Notes under the pieces: generated by a model
The model's input: only the letters and a program-made list of their open reading frames with translations
Databases searched by the model: none
What the model was told of the DNA's origin: nothing
Assembly: GCF_018613065.1 (NCBI RefSeq)
Contig: NZ_JAGGQW010000040.1
Span: forward strand, 1 to 64,000
Reading direction: 5' to 3'
DNA: 64,000 nucleotides
From: Bacillus sp. ISL-7
GTDB taxonomy: Bacteria; Bacillota; Bacilli; Bacillales_B; DSM-18226
Shown: positions 7,897-16,756 of the stretch, one piece after another
Layout: each line of letters begins with the position of its first letter
Numbering within the stretch: position 1 is the stretch's first letter
Program-made: the position numbers and the translations under genes

Positions 7897-10731
7897 ATGA
7901 CAAATTTATCAAATAGAGTATTAGTTTATTCAGTGAGTACGGATGCTTTCTTTAATGAAGAGGAAACTGAAATTTCACAAGTGTTAATGAATTTGCGTCT
8001 TGCTAAAACTGAATTGGAAAAAGTTAATGATAAAACTAAAAATACTAAAAAAATTACTGATACATTTGCTAAGTTAGTAGAAATTTTCAATACTAATGAA
8101 GTTGAGGTGAATATTGCTGATATGCAAGACGTATTCGCTAAAATTGACAAGTTAGTTGAATCATTGGGTACTAAGCTAAAATTAGAAATTGGAAAGAAAA
8201 TAATTAAATCAGATGCAAATAAACCTAAACAAGAACCGATTATTCCTCGTTCATTAAGACGTGATCATCTTATTACTTATAGTAAAATGAGGAATAAAGA
8301 AGTTAATAAAACTAACAATGTTGTAGCATTATTTGAAAGCAGCCTTACTAGAACGTTAAATTTAAGTAATACAGAAGTAAACGATGAAATTATTATTGTT
8401 AAAGCATACCATTACAATGTACTTGAAGATTTAATCCTAAATGGTTTCAAATATGGTGATGATAAGGAGTACGTATTCTTCTCTGCTAGTAGTGGACAGA
8501 TGAAAAAGAAAAAATGTGTATTCATCAGAAAAGATAAGTGGGAGAAACATCAGGGAACATTCTTATGTGGGTTAACTTGGGATAGAATCAATTCCACTGA
8601 GTTTACGAAGGGTGACAAAGTTGAATCAGGTATTAACATTAATAAATTTTTGGCATATTTGAGCCTCCTAAACACCGCAACAACTAAAATGACTAACTTT
8701 GATATTAATCAAGTTGTGGTTGTTCCAGATTTAGAAATGAATGTTAAAGGTATGCTTCAATTTATTGACCATAAAACATACATAATGGATAAACCTGAAA
8801 TGAAGGAAGTTCCAATGAATGTATCAGATGGTGTTGGGATTTGCTTGCCAACTGTTAACAAAAAGGCATTTCAGATTCGTGCCAATTGGACGAAGGGCTT
8901 AGTCGTACCGTTCGATTTTAAGACTTTCGCTAAAACAGAAGCAAAAGGAAACTACACTATTACAGACGTTTGGGGAAATCCTCACCATATCATAAATGAT
9001 AACGTAAAAATTATCCTATCAGCTTCACAACTGAAGACTTGGAAGTACTACGAGAACATGGATGAATTCAGACGATTCTTTAATGATAATAAGTGTGAAG
9101 CTGGTAAGACAAATGAGGAAGTGGAGACAAAGGATATTCACCTAAATTACCAGTACCTTCAATCATTAACTAACATGGAAAAATCTGATTTAGTGAAAAT
9201 TGCTGAAACTACAAATAACGATATTGAACAAATTGGGAGCAACCTAGACGTAATGTTACGCTCCATTGGTGCTACGAAGGAGAATGATAAGAAAGACGCT
9301 TTACAATCTTCCATATACATCTACAACAATTTACTCAATGATCCATACGTTAAGGAAATGATTAAAAGTAAAAAAGCAGCAATGGTTAAGGAAGGTAAAG
9401 CAGGTTCATTGAGAATAGAAGAAGGTAAACGCATGTTCATCATTCCTGACCTTTATGGATATTGCGAATTTCTATTCAAAGGGGATAAGAACCCTAAAGG
9501 ACTACTTGGTGATGGTAAGGTATTCGGAAATAAAATTCCTTCTGGTAAGGTCAATCTAATGCGTTCACCAGCACTTTCAAGAGAGCATGGAGTGCGTGAT
9601 AGCATTAAGAATGATACATTGGAAAATTGGTTCATTACTGGTGGATTGTTTATTTCTAATCATGACCTTGTTGGACGACTTCTGCAAGCAGATTTTGACG
9701 GGGATCAGGTAAATGTGTGTTGGAACTCTACGTTCGTAGAAAAATGTGAAGAAGCAATGGAAGGTGTATATCCACTATATTACAATATGGCTACTTCACC
9801 AATTCAAAACATTGATGAAAAGTCCATCTACACCAGTTTGATTAGCAGTTTTGGTGGTTCAATCGGAATTATTTCAAACCAAATCACGAAAATCTGGAAT
9901 TCATCAGGAAAGTTTACTGAGGAGAAATTAAACGCAATCAAGTTACTCTGCATGTACAATAATTACATGATAGACGCATGTAAGACCAACTATTTGCCAA
10001 AGCCACCTACACACATCAAGAAAGCTATTAAGGAATTTACCAATGATAAGACACCGTACTTTTTCCAATTCGCCAAGGGTAAGAAAGCGACTGAGGTTGC
10101 TAATAAGTCATTGGTAAGCGTTAAAAGAGTAAATGGTGAAAAGGGTATCTACTTTGTAGTTAGCAAGAAAAAGTATACACCAGTGGTTAATATGCTAAGT
10201 GACATTATCACTAAAAAGAATATCTCCTTCAAATCAGTTGCAGATAAAATGGATTATAAAATGCTTATGAGTGTTAATAAGATTAAAAGTAAAGGTAAGT
10301 TAGTGGATGACATAATCAAGGAAACTTACGATACTATTAACAAAAGTAAAAAGTGGATGCTTGATAAGGAATCTGACGATTACAAGGAAAATAAATACAC
10401 TTACATTGCAAAAGTGATCAAGGATGAAATCATGGAAATGGTTCATTACGTGGATGAAAAAGTCACTGATGGTTACGTGGCTAATGTATTGGTTGAATAC
10501 TTATACAAAACTAAGGACGCAAGCAATAAGAAAACTCTTTGGGAATCATTTGGAAAAATTCTATTCGCAAACTTGAAGTTTAATTTGGAAGGATTGAGGG
10601 ATTGTGGATGTTGTGGTGATGAATTTAAGCCTGACTCACACAAAGATAAGTATTGTTCAGAGGATTGCAGGTCTAAAATGAACAGTCGACTTACCAATAA
10701 CAACGCGAAAAAGGAAAGGAGTAAAAAATAA
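7897..10731 (+). CDS. Single-chain RNA polymerase, YonO/QDE-1-like
   Basis: A 944-residue protein whose central motif QADFDGDQVNVCW (Asp599, Asp601 and Asp603) is the metal-binding DxDGD loop of the double-psi beta-barrel RNA polymerases. Before it lies RSPALSREHGVRDS; after it GGSIGIISNQITKIW and NNYMIDACKTNYLPKPP, the order seen in single-chain polymerases of the YonO (phage SPbeta) and eukaryotic RNA-dependent RNA polymerase type. The C terminus has a zinc-ribbon-like C903/C906 with C920-x3-C924. YonO is a DNA-dependent RNA polymerase; I infer that this enzyme transcribes phage genes, perhaps the late cassette. The ATG follows AAAGGAGAATG. It sits between the iterons and an antirepressor gene. 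Confidence 0.85.
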   Translation: MTNLSNRVLVYSVSTDAFFNEEETEISQVLMNLRLAKTELEKVNDKTKNTKKITDTFAKLVEIFNTNEVEVNIADMQDVFAKIDKLVESLGTKLKLEIGKKIIKSDANKPKQEPIIPRSLRRDHLITYSKMRNKEVNKTNNVVALFESSLTRTLNLSNTEVNDEIIIVKAYHYNVLEDLILNGFKYGDDKEYVFFSASSGQMKKKKCVFIRKDKWEKHQGTFLCGLTWDRINSTEFTKGDKVESGININKFLAYLSLLNTATTKMTNFDINQVVVVPDLEMNVKGMLQFIDHKTYIMDKPEMKEVPMNVSDGVGICLPTVNKKAFQIRANWTKGLVVPFDFKTFAKTEAKGNYTITDVWGNPHHIINDNVKIILSASQLKTWKYYENMDEFRRFFNDNKCEAGKTNEEVETKDIHLNYQYLQSLTNMEKSDLVKIAETTNNDIEQIGSNLDVMLRSIGATKENDKKDALQSSIYIYNNLLNDPYVKEMIKSKKAAMVKEGKAGSLRIEEGKRMFIIPDLYGYCEFLFKGDKNPKGLLGDGKVFGNKIPSGKVNLMRSPALSREHGVRDSIKNDTLENWFITGGLFISNHDLVGRLLQADFDGDQVNVCWNSTFVEKCEEAMEGVYPLYYNMATSPIQNIDEKSIYTSLISSFGGSIGIISNQITKIWNSSGKFTEEKLNAIKLLCMYNNYMIDACKTNYLPKPPTHIKKAIKEFTNDKTPYFFQFAKGKKATEVANKSLVSVKRVNGEKGIYFVVSKKKYTPVVNMLSDIITKKNISFKSVADKMDYKMLMSVNKIKSKGKLVDDIIKETYDTINKSKKWMLDKESDDYKENKYTYIAKVIKDEIMEMVHYVDEKVTDGYVANVLVEYLYKTKDASNKKTLWESFGKILFANLKFNLEGLRDCGCCGDEFKPDSHKDKYCSEDCRSKMNSRLTNNNAKKERSKK

Positions 10732-10746
10732 TTTGATTGAGGAACT

Positions 10747-10794
10747 ACTAGAGTGCTAGAAACATTGATTTGACGGTCTTTCTGTCACTCTAGT
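10747..10794. repeat. 9-bp inverted repeat after the polymerase gene
   Basis: ACTAGAGTG (10747-10755) and CACTCTAGT (10786-10794) are perfect inverse copies around a 30-base loop. There is no T run, so it may be an RNA or DNA structure rather than a terminator. Confidence 0.45.
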
Positions 10795-11086
10795 AAATAT
10801 CCTATATAGGGAAGGGAAAACTAACGGCACAAAAGAGAGTTAGTACCTTCTCTTAATTTTTAAAAATGAACATAGTTATCTCTTTGATATAATTATAACA
10901 CTTTTATTTTTAGAAAGCAAGGATTATTTTATTTGTATATTTCAATGGGTCTCATCCACCCAATATTGGTAGTGCGGACTGCAGTCTAATTAACTGTAGT
11001 CCTATTTTACATTACTAACATTATGATGAGGTCGATTGAAGTGTATAAGGGATTATGCGCTATCAATATAAAAAGGATGATGAAGT
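10795..11086. other. Intergenic region before the antirepressor gene
   Basis: No gene is seen. The segment TTTGATATAATTATAACA near 10882 is a possible -10 region. A hairpin at 10976-11002 closes the upstream unit. Confidence 0.4.
10976..11007 (+). terminator. Terminator-like hairpin
   Basis: GGACTGCAG / CTGTAGTCC with a nine-base loop, followed by TATTTT. Confidence 0.55.
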
Positions 11087-11794
11087 ATGAAGAAATTTGA
11101 AAGTCGTGTTGTTTTAGGTCATGAGTTTGGTATTTATGGAAATGCAGAGGAGCCTTTATTTTTAGCTAAAGATGTAGCAGAGTGGATAGGGCATAGTAAT
11201 GTAAGTAAAATGATTAAAGATGCGGAATTAGATGATTCGGAGACTATTAAAGCTAAGGTAAGCACTCTAACTAATAGTTATAATGCTATGTTTCTAACAG
11301 AAGATGGTATTTATGAAGTTTTAATGCAATCGAGAAAACCTATTGCTAAACAAGTAAAAAAGGAAATTAAAGTGATCCTTAAGGAAATTAGGCAAACTGG
11401 TGTCTATATACCTGATACAGCCACAGAAGAACAAAAATCATATCATTACAATATGCTGGATATAACATTCAAGAAAATCGGTGCTGAGTATTTTATGGAA
11501 GAGTATAAAGCTTGTATTAAGTTTCATGAGTCCGTTAAGACTAGATTAGATTATGAACGTTCAAGTAAAGATAGACGATCTGATAAGAAACGTACTGTTG
11601 CAGAGTCTAAAATTAAGGTTATGGAAAAGGTATTGAGGATTGCAGAGGAACGTGAGCATCAATATAGAATGAACTTCCAGTGGGAATTGAAGTCATTGAT
11701 CAGTGAAGTTGTAAAGGTCATTCAATTGGATATTAAGACGGTTAAGCACAATCAAACAAGAGGTAAGTTATCTCAAGTTAATAAGATCGGATGA
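11087..11794 (+). CDS. BRO-N family phage antirepressor
   Basis: A 235-residue protein with an N-terminal Bro-N DNA-binding domain (residues 1-105): GNAEEPLFLAKDVAEWIGHSN, NAMFLTEDGIYEVLMQSRKPIAKQ and VKKEIKVILKEIRQTGVYI are hallmarks. The C-terminal half is helical and basic, unlike the common ORF6C or KilA-C domains. Proteins of this family relieve repression during induction. The gene stands alone with its own GGATGATGAAG ribosome site and a terminator behind it. Confidence 0.85.
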   Translation: MKKFESRVVLGHEFGIYGNAEEPLFLAKDVAEWIGHSNVSKMIKDAELDDSETIKAKVSTLTNSYNAMFLTEDGIYEVLMQSRKPIAKQVKKEIKVILKEIRQTGVYIPDTATEEQKSYHYNMLDITFKKIGAEYFMEEYKACIKFHESVKTRLDYERSSKDRRSDKKRTVAESKIKVMEKVLRIAEEREHQYRMNFQWELKSLISEVVKVIQLDIKTVKHNQTRGKLSQVNKIG

Positions 11795-11858
11795 TTTTTC
11801 TTTAACTGATTTTTGTACATACTTCTACAAATTAAATTATAAATAATCAGATAGATAG

Positions 11859-11896
11859 AGTCAAGAGGTTTATTTTCTCTTGGCTTTTTTATTTTA
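11859..11896 (+). terminator. Terminator of the antirepressor gene
   Basis: AGTCAAGAG / CTCTTGGCT followed by TTTTTATTTTATT. Confidence 0.75.
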
Positions 11897-11911
11897 TTGG
11901 GGGGAATAAAG

Positions 11912-12484
11912 ATGAAAGGAAAATCAGAATACGAAGAAGTAATTTTAACACCAATTCCAGCGTATAGAGGATTTAGTAATTACCTAGCTGATACGATGAG
12001 TGGTCGCATATGGTCAAAGAAAAGCAATAAATTTTTAGCATGTACACCGAATGATAACGGCTATGTGTATGTCACTTTAATTGATGATAATGGTAAATCA
12101 AATAGTTATGGAGTTCATCGTTTGATAATGGCTTCCATGTCAGGTATCCCAATTGAACAGTTTAAGCGTGGTGGTATCGAAGTGGATCATTATCCGAATG
12201 AAGAGGAAAAACACAATAATAGTATAAGTAATCTTCAGATGTCTAGCCGAAAATTACAATATCGTGAAAGCATTCGGGCTAAAATGGGGAAAGGTAAACG
12301 ACTTAAAGAGGAACAAGTCTGTGAAATACTTGAACAATTGCAGGAATGGGAATCTGACGAGAATAATAAGTTAAGTGATTTCATACACATGGCTGCGGAA
12401 GCTTACGGTCAGGGTTACAGAAATCTTTGGAATATTGTTTATGGTAAGACATGGAAGCATTTGCATAATGAGGTTTCAGTATGA
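11912..12484 (+). CDS. NUMOD4/HNH homing endonuclease
   Basis: A 190-residue protein. The N-terminal YRGFSNYLADTMSGRIWSKK and GYVYVTLIDDNGKS-YGVHRLIM are NUMOD4-HNH signatures, followed by the HNH core EVDHYPNEEEKHNNSISNLQ. It would cut DNA to promote its own spread. ATG 11912 is chosen because GGGGGG lies six bases before it; a TTG at 11897 is only an in-frame extension. The stop overlaps the start of the next small gene. Confidence 0.85.
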   Translation: MKGKSEYEEVILTPIPAYRGFSNYLADTMSGRIWSKKSNKFLACTPNDNGYVYVTLIDDNGKSNSYGVHRLIMASMSGIPIEQFKRGGIEVDHYPNEEEKHNNSISNLQMSSRKLQYRESIRAKMGKGKRLKEEQVCEILEQLQEWESDENNKLSDFIHMAAEAYGQGYRNLWNIVYGKTWKHLHNEVSV

Positions 12485-12609
12485 TTAAGGATAGTACATA
12501 CGAGAAGAACAAACAAATTAAGGATAATTACATAAGCGATACTAAAAAAATAGCAAGTTATCAAGTGGAAAATGGCGTTGTGGTTAATGTGAAGTACATT
12601 GAAGAATAA
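12481..12609 (+). CDS. Unknown 42-residue protein
   Basis: The ATG overlaps the stop of the HNH gene (ATGA), which suggests translational coupling. The product is charged, begins MIKDSTYEKNKQIKDNY and ends with beta-like VENGVVVNVKYIEE. There is no known family. Confidence 0.45.
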   Translation: MIKDSTYEKNKQIKDNYISDTKKIASYQVENGVVVNVKYIEE

Positions 12610-12719
12610 TAATTACATAACTTTGTAACAAATATTTACATAATCTTGCAGGACTATTGTCACTCTTTGTTGAATATTGGGAAAGTAACTATCTTACTAT
12701 TCAATAAGGAGTGTTATTA

Positions 12720-13118
12720 ATGAGTTGGAATAATGATGATTTTACTAATTATCACAATGCCCCATCTGCATGGTATAGTGTTCAAGCTAATGGTAAGGTT
12801 GATATTAGTGAAGAAATGGGAACTGATGGAAAGATTAGCTTGCAACCTTGGGGAATGTACAAGTTGGTAAAGGATTGGTTGAAATCTGGTCATCAATTAC
12901 CTGAGGACGAAAGACAAGAATTAATCGACCTTTTAACTAAAAATAAAAAAGAATCTGTGAAGCTGTTATCAAGGGATGAATTTGTATCACTCGATTTAGG
13001 TAATAAAATTATGGAGCATATAAAAAACAATCCAATTGATCCTATACAAGGAATTAGAGAATATACAGCCAAAAATCAGGAAGAAATTAAAAATATTATT
13101 AATAGTATTAAAAAGTAG
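12720..13118 (+). CDS. Unknown phage protein
   Basis: A 132-residue protein from ATG 12720 after AAGGAGTG (an in-frame GTG at 12711 overlaps the site). It begins MSWNNDDFTNYHNAPSAWY and has a C-terminal helical part (GIREYTAKNQEEIKNIINSIKK). It is upstream of the packaging genes and carries its own strong terminator. The function is unknown. Confidence 0.6.
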   Translation: MSWNNDDFTNYHNAPSAWYSVQANGKVDISEEMGTDGKISLQPWGMYKLVKDWLKSGHQLPEDERQELIDLLTKNKKESVKLLSRDEFVSLDLGNKIMEHIKNNPIDPIQGIREYTAKNQEEIKNIINSIKK

Positions 13119-13147
13119 AGCAAGTCCTTCGGGATTTGCTTTTTTAT
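13119..13147 (+). terminator. Strong UUCG-loop terminator
   Basis: AGCAAGTCC TTCG GGATTTGCT followed by TTTTTATTTT. The UUCG tetraloop makes this a very stable hairpin. Confidence 0.85.
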
Positions 13148-13172
13148 TTTGTCTAAATGGGGGAATTAAACA

Positions 13173-13397
13173 GTGAAAGAAATTGAAAGGTTACAGTTAG
13201 AAAATAAAGAACACTTTAGGGCAATTGAAGAAGGGCATAAGAAGATTGAAGATTTAACGTTTAGTGAAATAGTAATAGATACAAAAAGGTTGGTACGTGA
13301 TGCAATCAAACAATGCAATGAGATACAGTTTTATCATGAAAAAGCGATTAACCTTTATGATGAGATGTTGAGTCTGTGTGAGAAGTTGAATAGTTGA
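13173..13397 (+). CDS. Unknown coiled-coil protein
   Basis: A 74-residue protein starting at GTG 13173 after GGGGGAAT. Heptad-like Leu/Ile and Glu/Lys patterns run through most of it, so it is probably a helical hairpin or coiled coil. No family is recognised. A convergent Spo0E-like gene follows. Confidence 0.55.
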   Translation: MKEIERLQLENKEHFRAIEEGHKKIEDLTFSEIVIDTKRLVRDAIKQCNEIQFYHEKAINLYDEMLSLCEKLNS

Positions 13398-13485
13398 CCC
13401 ATATTGTGTAATAAAGAACTTGGATTTAAAAATGAAAAAATACAGGGTAGATACTGAATCTGGTAGAAAAGCCAGCGATGGGGAA

Positions 13486-13656
13486 TTAGTTAATGATCAT
13501 TTGATATTTTACTATATATTCATCTAGCTTGTGGCTGAGTGCAACTGTTTTTTTACTTGATAAACCTTCTTTAAGTCCAGTTTGGATCATTTCTTGACGT
13601 ATGGACTCAATAACATTCTTTAGTTCCCTTTTTTCTACACTATTTAACACATGCAT
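13486..13656 (-). CDS. Spo0E-family aspartyl-phosphate phosphatase
   Basis: A 56-residue minus-strand protein: MHVLNSVEKRELKNVIESIR, then QEMIQTGLKEGLSSKKTVAL and SHKLDEYIVKYQ. The S-x-x-LD-x-x-I signature near residues 41-48 is the active motif of Spo0E-type phosphatases, which dephosphorylate Spo0A-P and delay sporulation. AAAAAGGAG stands 11 bases before ATG 13656. It is the only minus-strand gene among the early and packaging genes, so it is probably expressed in the lysogen as a conversion gene. The assignment rests on the motif and size. Confidence 0.8.
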   Translation of the reverse strand: MHVLNSVEKRELKNVIESIRQEMIQTGLKEGLSSKKTVALSHKLDEYIVKYQMIIN

Positions 13657-13810
13657 CCTAAATTTTGCTCCTTTTTACAAAATACTTGAAAATAATAACA
13701 TTAAAAGAAGGGGTAGGACAAGAATATAGACATTTAATTTAAATGGTAAATCAAACCAAATGTATTTAATGACCGATGAAAAAGACGTAACAAAAAGGGG
13801 GAAAGTAATC

Positions 13811-14062
13811 ATGGATAGATTTCAAGATTTATTATTTGAACAGAATGAATTACATACTATTTATGATTATATTAAAAATGGTGATGAACTAAGTAATGAC
13901 ATGTTAGAAAAGCTTAGTAATTTATGTTCAGATAGAATGTATGAGATTGATGGACAATTAGATTACTTAGAGTTTGAAGCAGAACATGGTACAGGTGTAC
14001 TTAATGATGATGGAACCATGATGACACTCGAAGAATTAGATGCTCATGTTAAAGAGTTGTAG
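13811..14062 (+). CDS. Unknown phage protein
   Basis: An 83-residue acidic helical protein from ATG 13811 after AAAGGGGGAAAG; the frame could extend to 13760 but without a ribosome site. It has two helical segments, MDRFQDLLFEQNELHTIYDY and EKLSNLCSDRMYEIDGQLDY. It overlaps the following HNH gene by 23 bases. The function is unknown. Confidence 0.5.
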   Translation: MDRFQDLLFEQNELHTIYDYIKNGDELSNDMLEKLSNLCSDRMYEIDGQLDYLEFEAEHGTGVLNDDGTMMTLEELDAHVKEL

Positions 14063-14438
14063 TTATTGTGGTAACATCCATGACATAAAGTATCAATGTC
14101 CAAAGAAACCTATTCGTGAGAAGAAGGTAACACTTGTAGATAAGTTTAGATGGGGTCGGAGCTGGCAAAACAAACGCAAACAGATTAGAGAAGACAGGGA
14201 TAAACACATGTGCCAACTTTGCATTAGAGAACTGTACGGCACACAACAGAAGTATAACTTTACTAATATACAAGTTCATCACATAGTACCAGTGGCAGAA
14301 GATTATAGTAAACGATTAGATGATAACTGTCTCATCAGTCTTTGTCCATATCATCATTCAATGGCTGAACGTGAAGAGATAAGTAGAGATGAATTGTTAA
14401 AGATTGTAATTGAACAAGAAGAAAAATTTAATATTTAG
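14040..14438 (+). CDS. HNH endonuclease of the packaging module
   Basis: A 132-residue protein with a zinc-knuckle start (CSYCGN-x11-CP) and an HNH fold: MCQLCIRELYG, then VHHIVPVAEDYSKRLDDNCLISLCPYHHSMAE. HK97-type phages with cos ends usually have such an HNH protein just before the small terminase, where it assists terminase cleavage at cos. The position is as expected. The start could be ATG 14040 or 14046. Confidence 0.85.
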   Translation: MLMLKSCSYCGNIHDIKYQCPKKPIREKKVTLVDKFRWGRSWQNKRKQIREDRDKHMCQLCIRELYGTQQKYNFTNIQVHHIVPVAEDYSKRLDDNCLISLCPYHHSMAEREEISRDELLKIVIEQEEKFNI

Positions 14439-14460
14439 TCCCCCCGGTCTTTTAAAATAA
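14439..14460. other. Candidate cos site
   Basis: The G/C-rich TCCCCCCGGTC stretch stands in an otherwise very AT-rich gap between the HNH gene and the small terminase. Many Gram-positive phages of this type have their cohesive ends at a C-run plus CGG here. The exact ends cannot be read from the integrated form. Confidence 0.45.
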
Positions 14461-14564
14461 AAAAATTTAAAAAATAAATACACCGACTGGGAACTTTTCT
14501 TCACGATGTTTTCCGAAATGGGTAGTTTGAAAATATTAACAAATAATGAAAGGTAGGTGATATT

Positions 14565-15056
14565 GTGGCACGAGCATCTAAACCAGTAGATTTACAAACC
14601 GCACATTTAACAAAAGAGGAATATAACCAACGCAAACAAGTTGAACAGAAATTGAAAGGTCACGATGACTTAGTGTACAAGCCACCAAAACACCTTTCAA
14701 AAGAGGAAAAGAAATTATACAAATTTCTGGTTGAGGAATTAAGGACTTCTGGAATATTAAATAACTTAGATATTACAATTTTAGAGACTACAGTTGATGC
14801 TGTTGTAAGAATGCAGGAGTGTAAGAACATTATAGATGAATATGGACTTGTAACCACTAAAGAAGATGGTACATTGATCAGGAATCCTGCGAGTATCATA
14901 TATAAAGATTACAATTCTATATTCAATAAATGCTGTATGGAGCTTGGTCTAAGTCCTTCTGCAAGGTCTAAATTAGCCGTACTGAATGTGAAAAATGAAC
15001 AGGATAAACAAGATCCATTGTTGCAGCTTCTTAGCGGAAGTGATGTAAATGGATAG
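14565..15056 (+). CDS. Terminase small subunit, P27 family
   Basis: A 163-residue protein starting at GTG 14565 after AGGTAGGTGAT. The central region LSKEEKKLYKFLVEELRTSGILNNLDITILE with later IRNPASIIYKDYNSIFNKCCMELGLSPSARSKL (in parts) is typical of the P27 family, which recognises the packaging site and loads the large subunit. The stop overlaps the large-subunit ATG by 8 bases. Confidence 0.9.
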   Translation: MARASKPVDLQTAHLTKEEYNQRKQVEQKLKGHDDLVYKPPKHLSKEEKKLYKFLVEELRTSGILNNLDITILETTVDAVVRMQECKNIIDEYGLVTTKEDGTLIRNPASIIYKDYNSIFNKCCMELGLSPSARSKLAVLNVKNEQDKQDPLLQLLSGSDVNG

Positions 15057-16743
15057 TGTTAAAGACAGTAAAGCTTATCAGTATTGCCAATGGTGCATTG
15101 AAGGAGATAATCAATATGTTAGTAAATACGTTAAGAAACAGGCTAAAGCATGGATAGATATTGTTGATGGTAACAATGATGAAGCTTATGTAGATGAATC
15201 CATGTTCAATAAAATATGTGGCATACTTAAATTAATGGTACATCCAGATTTAGGGTGTTCTATTTATGAAGGTATGGAAAAGTATCAATGGTTCTTTATT
15301 GTAGCTACATTGTGTACAGTTAGTAAATCTGAAAAAAGCAGATATTATGAGACTAGCTTACTTGAAATCAGCAGAAAAAATTATAAAACTTTTGGTAGTG
15401 CGATTGTATTTATAATTGGCATGTTATTAGAACCTAAATTTTCTCGGTTCTTTAGTGTTGCACCTGATTATAAGTTGTCATCAGAATTAAAATTAGCTGT
15501 TAGGAAAATCATTAAGTCTAGTCCATTACTTGAAAACAGATTTAAAATTAAACGTGATGTTATTGAGTGTAAGCTCACAGAGAGTGAATATACACCCTTG
15601 GCTTACAGTAATGATGGTATGGATGGGAAACTTGCTAATATATATCTAGCTGATGAAGCAGGAGTACTTGATGATTATCCAGTTGAAGCAATGAGAAGTT
15701 CACAAATCACTTTAAAGAATAAACTAGGTATAATAATCAGCACACAGTATCCAAATTTCAAAAATGTAATGTTAACTGAGATTGATTATGCAAAACGTGT
15801 ATTAGATGATTTAGTTGAAAATAAGAGATATTTTAGTTTATTGTATGAACCTGATGAAAGTATTAGGAAGCAATGGGAAAATAATGATTTCGTAATTTAT
15901 CAATCTAATCCTGTTTCCGTAGACAATAAAAAAGTATTTGAAGCTATAGTCGATAAACGGACTATGGCTATTTTGTATGAGTCCAAACGTGAGAATTACT
16001 TATGTAAGCATAATAATATCCAATACAAAGGCTTAGGTGCTGATGGTTATGTGTCTAGTGATCAAATTAAGGCATGTAGAGCAGTTAAAGAGTGGAGTTG
16101 GTACGGCAAAGACGTATATATCGGAGCAGATGGAGCGGAAAGCTTTGATAATTCTTCGGTCAGTATGCTTGGATATGATGAAGAAACAGGTATAGTTCAC
16201 TCGAAAACATGGTGTTTTGTACAGGAAGATTACATCGATGAAAAGAGTAAGAAGGAAAAGTTTGACTACAGAAAGTCTATTCAAGACAAAAACACAATTA
16301 TTTGTGGTGAATCTGTACTTGATTATGCTCAATTTGAGAAGTTTGTGGTCGATTTACATGAAGAATATGGTGTAAATATTGTTGGTATAGGCTATGACAT
16401 TAGGAATCTTAGAAACTCTGCTCAGAAGTGGGAAAGAGATCATGATTTAGTGACAGTTGAAGTAAAGCAGCACAGTAGTGTTTTACATCCTACAATAAAG
16501 TGGCTTAAAGAGTTGATTCTAGATAAAAAGTTTTCTTATTACAATAACTTAGCCTATGAGAATAACTTTACTAACTCCAGACTCACTGAAGATACAAACT
16601 TAAATAAGTATATTAATAAGAAAGTTAGTGTTAAAACAGCCGGAAAAGTCGATATGGTATTTGCTACTGTAAATGCTCTGTATCTCCTTCAACAAGATGT
16701 AATCTTTAATTCTGATAGTGGTTGGACTGCTCAAGTCATTTAA
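15049..16743 (+). CDS. Terminase large subunit
   Basis: A 564-residue packaging motor and nuclease. The ATPase has a deviant Walker A-like segment (LEISRKNYKTFGSA, near residue 105) and Walker B IYLADEAG near residue 200. The C-terminal RNase H-type nuclease begins YIGADGAESFDNSSVS near residue 350. Length and order match HK97-type terminases. It overlaps the small-subunit gene, and the portal gene follows closely. Confidence 0.9.
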   Translation: MDSVKDSKAYQYCQWCIEGDNQYVSKYVKKQAKAWIDIVDGNNDEAYVDESMFNKICGILKLMVHPDLGCSIYEGMEKYQWFFIVATLCTVSKSEKSRYYETSLLEISRKNYKTFGSAIVFIIGMLLEPKFSRFFSVAPDYKLSSELKLAVRKIIKSSPLLENRFKIKRDVIECKLTESEYTPLAYSNDGMDGKLANIYLADEAGVLDDYPVEAMRSSQITLKNKLGIIISTQYPNFKNVMLTEIDYAKRVLDDLVENKRYFSLLYEPDESIRKQWENNDFVIYQSNPVSVDNKKVFEAIVDKRTMAILYESKRENYLCKHNNIQYKGLGADGYVSSDQIKACRAVKEWSWYGKDVYIGADGAESFDNSSVSMLGYDEETGIVHSKTWCFVQEDYIDEKSKKEKFDYRKSIQDKNTIICGESVLDYAQFEKFVVDLHEEYGVNIVGIGYDIRNLRNSAQKWERDHDLVTVEVKQHSSVLHPTIKWLKELILDKKFSYYNNLAYENNFTNSRLTEDTNLNKYINKKVSVKTAGKVDMVFATVNALYLLQQDVIFNSDSGWTAQVI

Positions 16744-16756
16744 AGGGGGTGATAAA

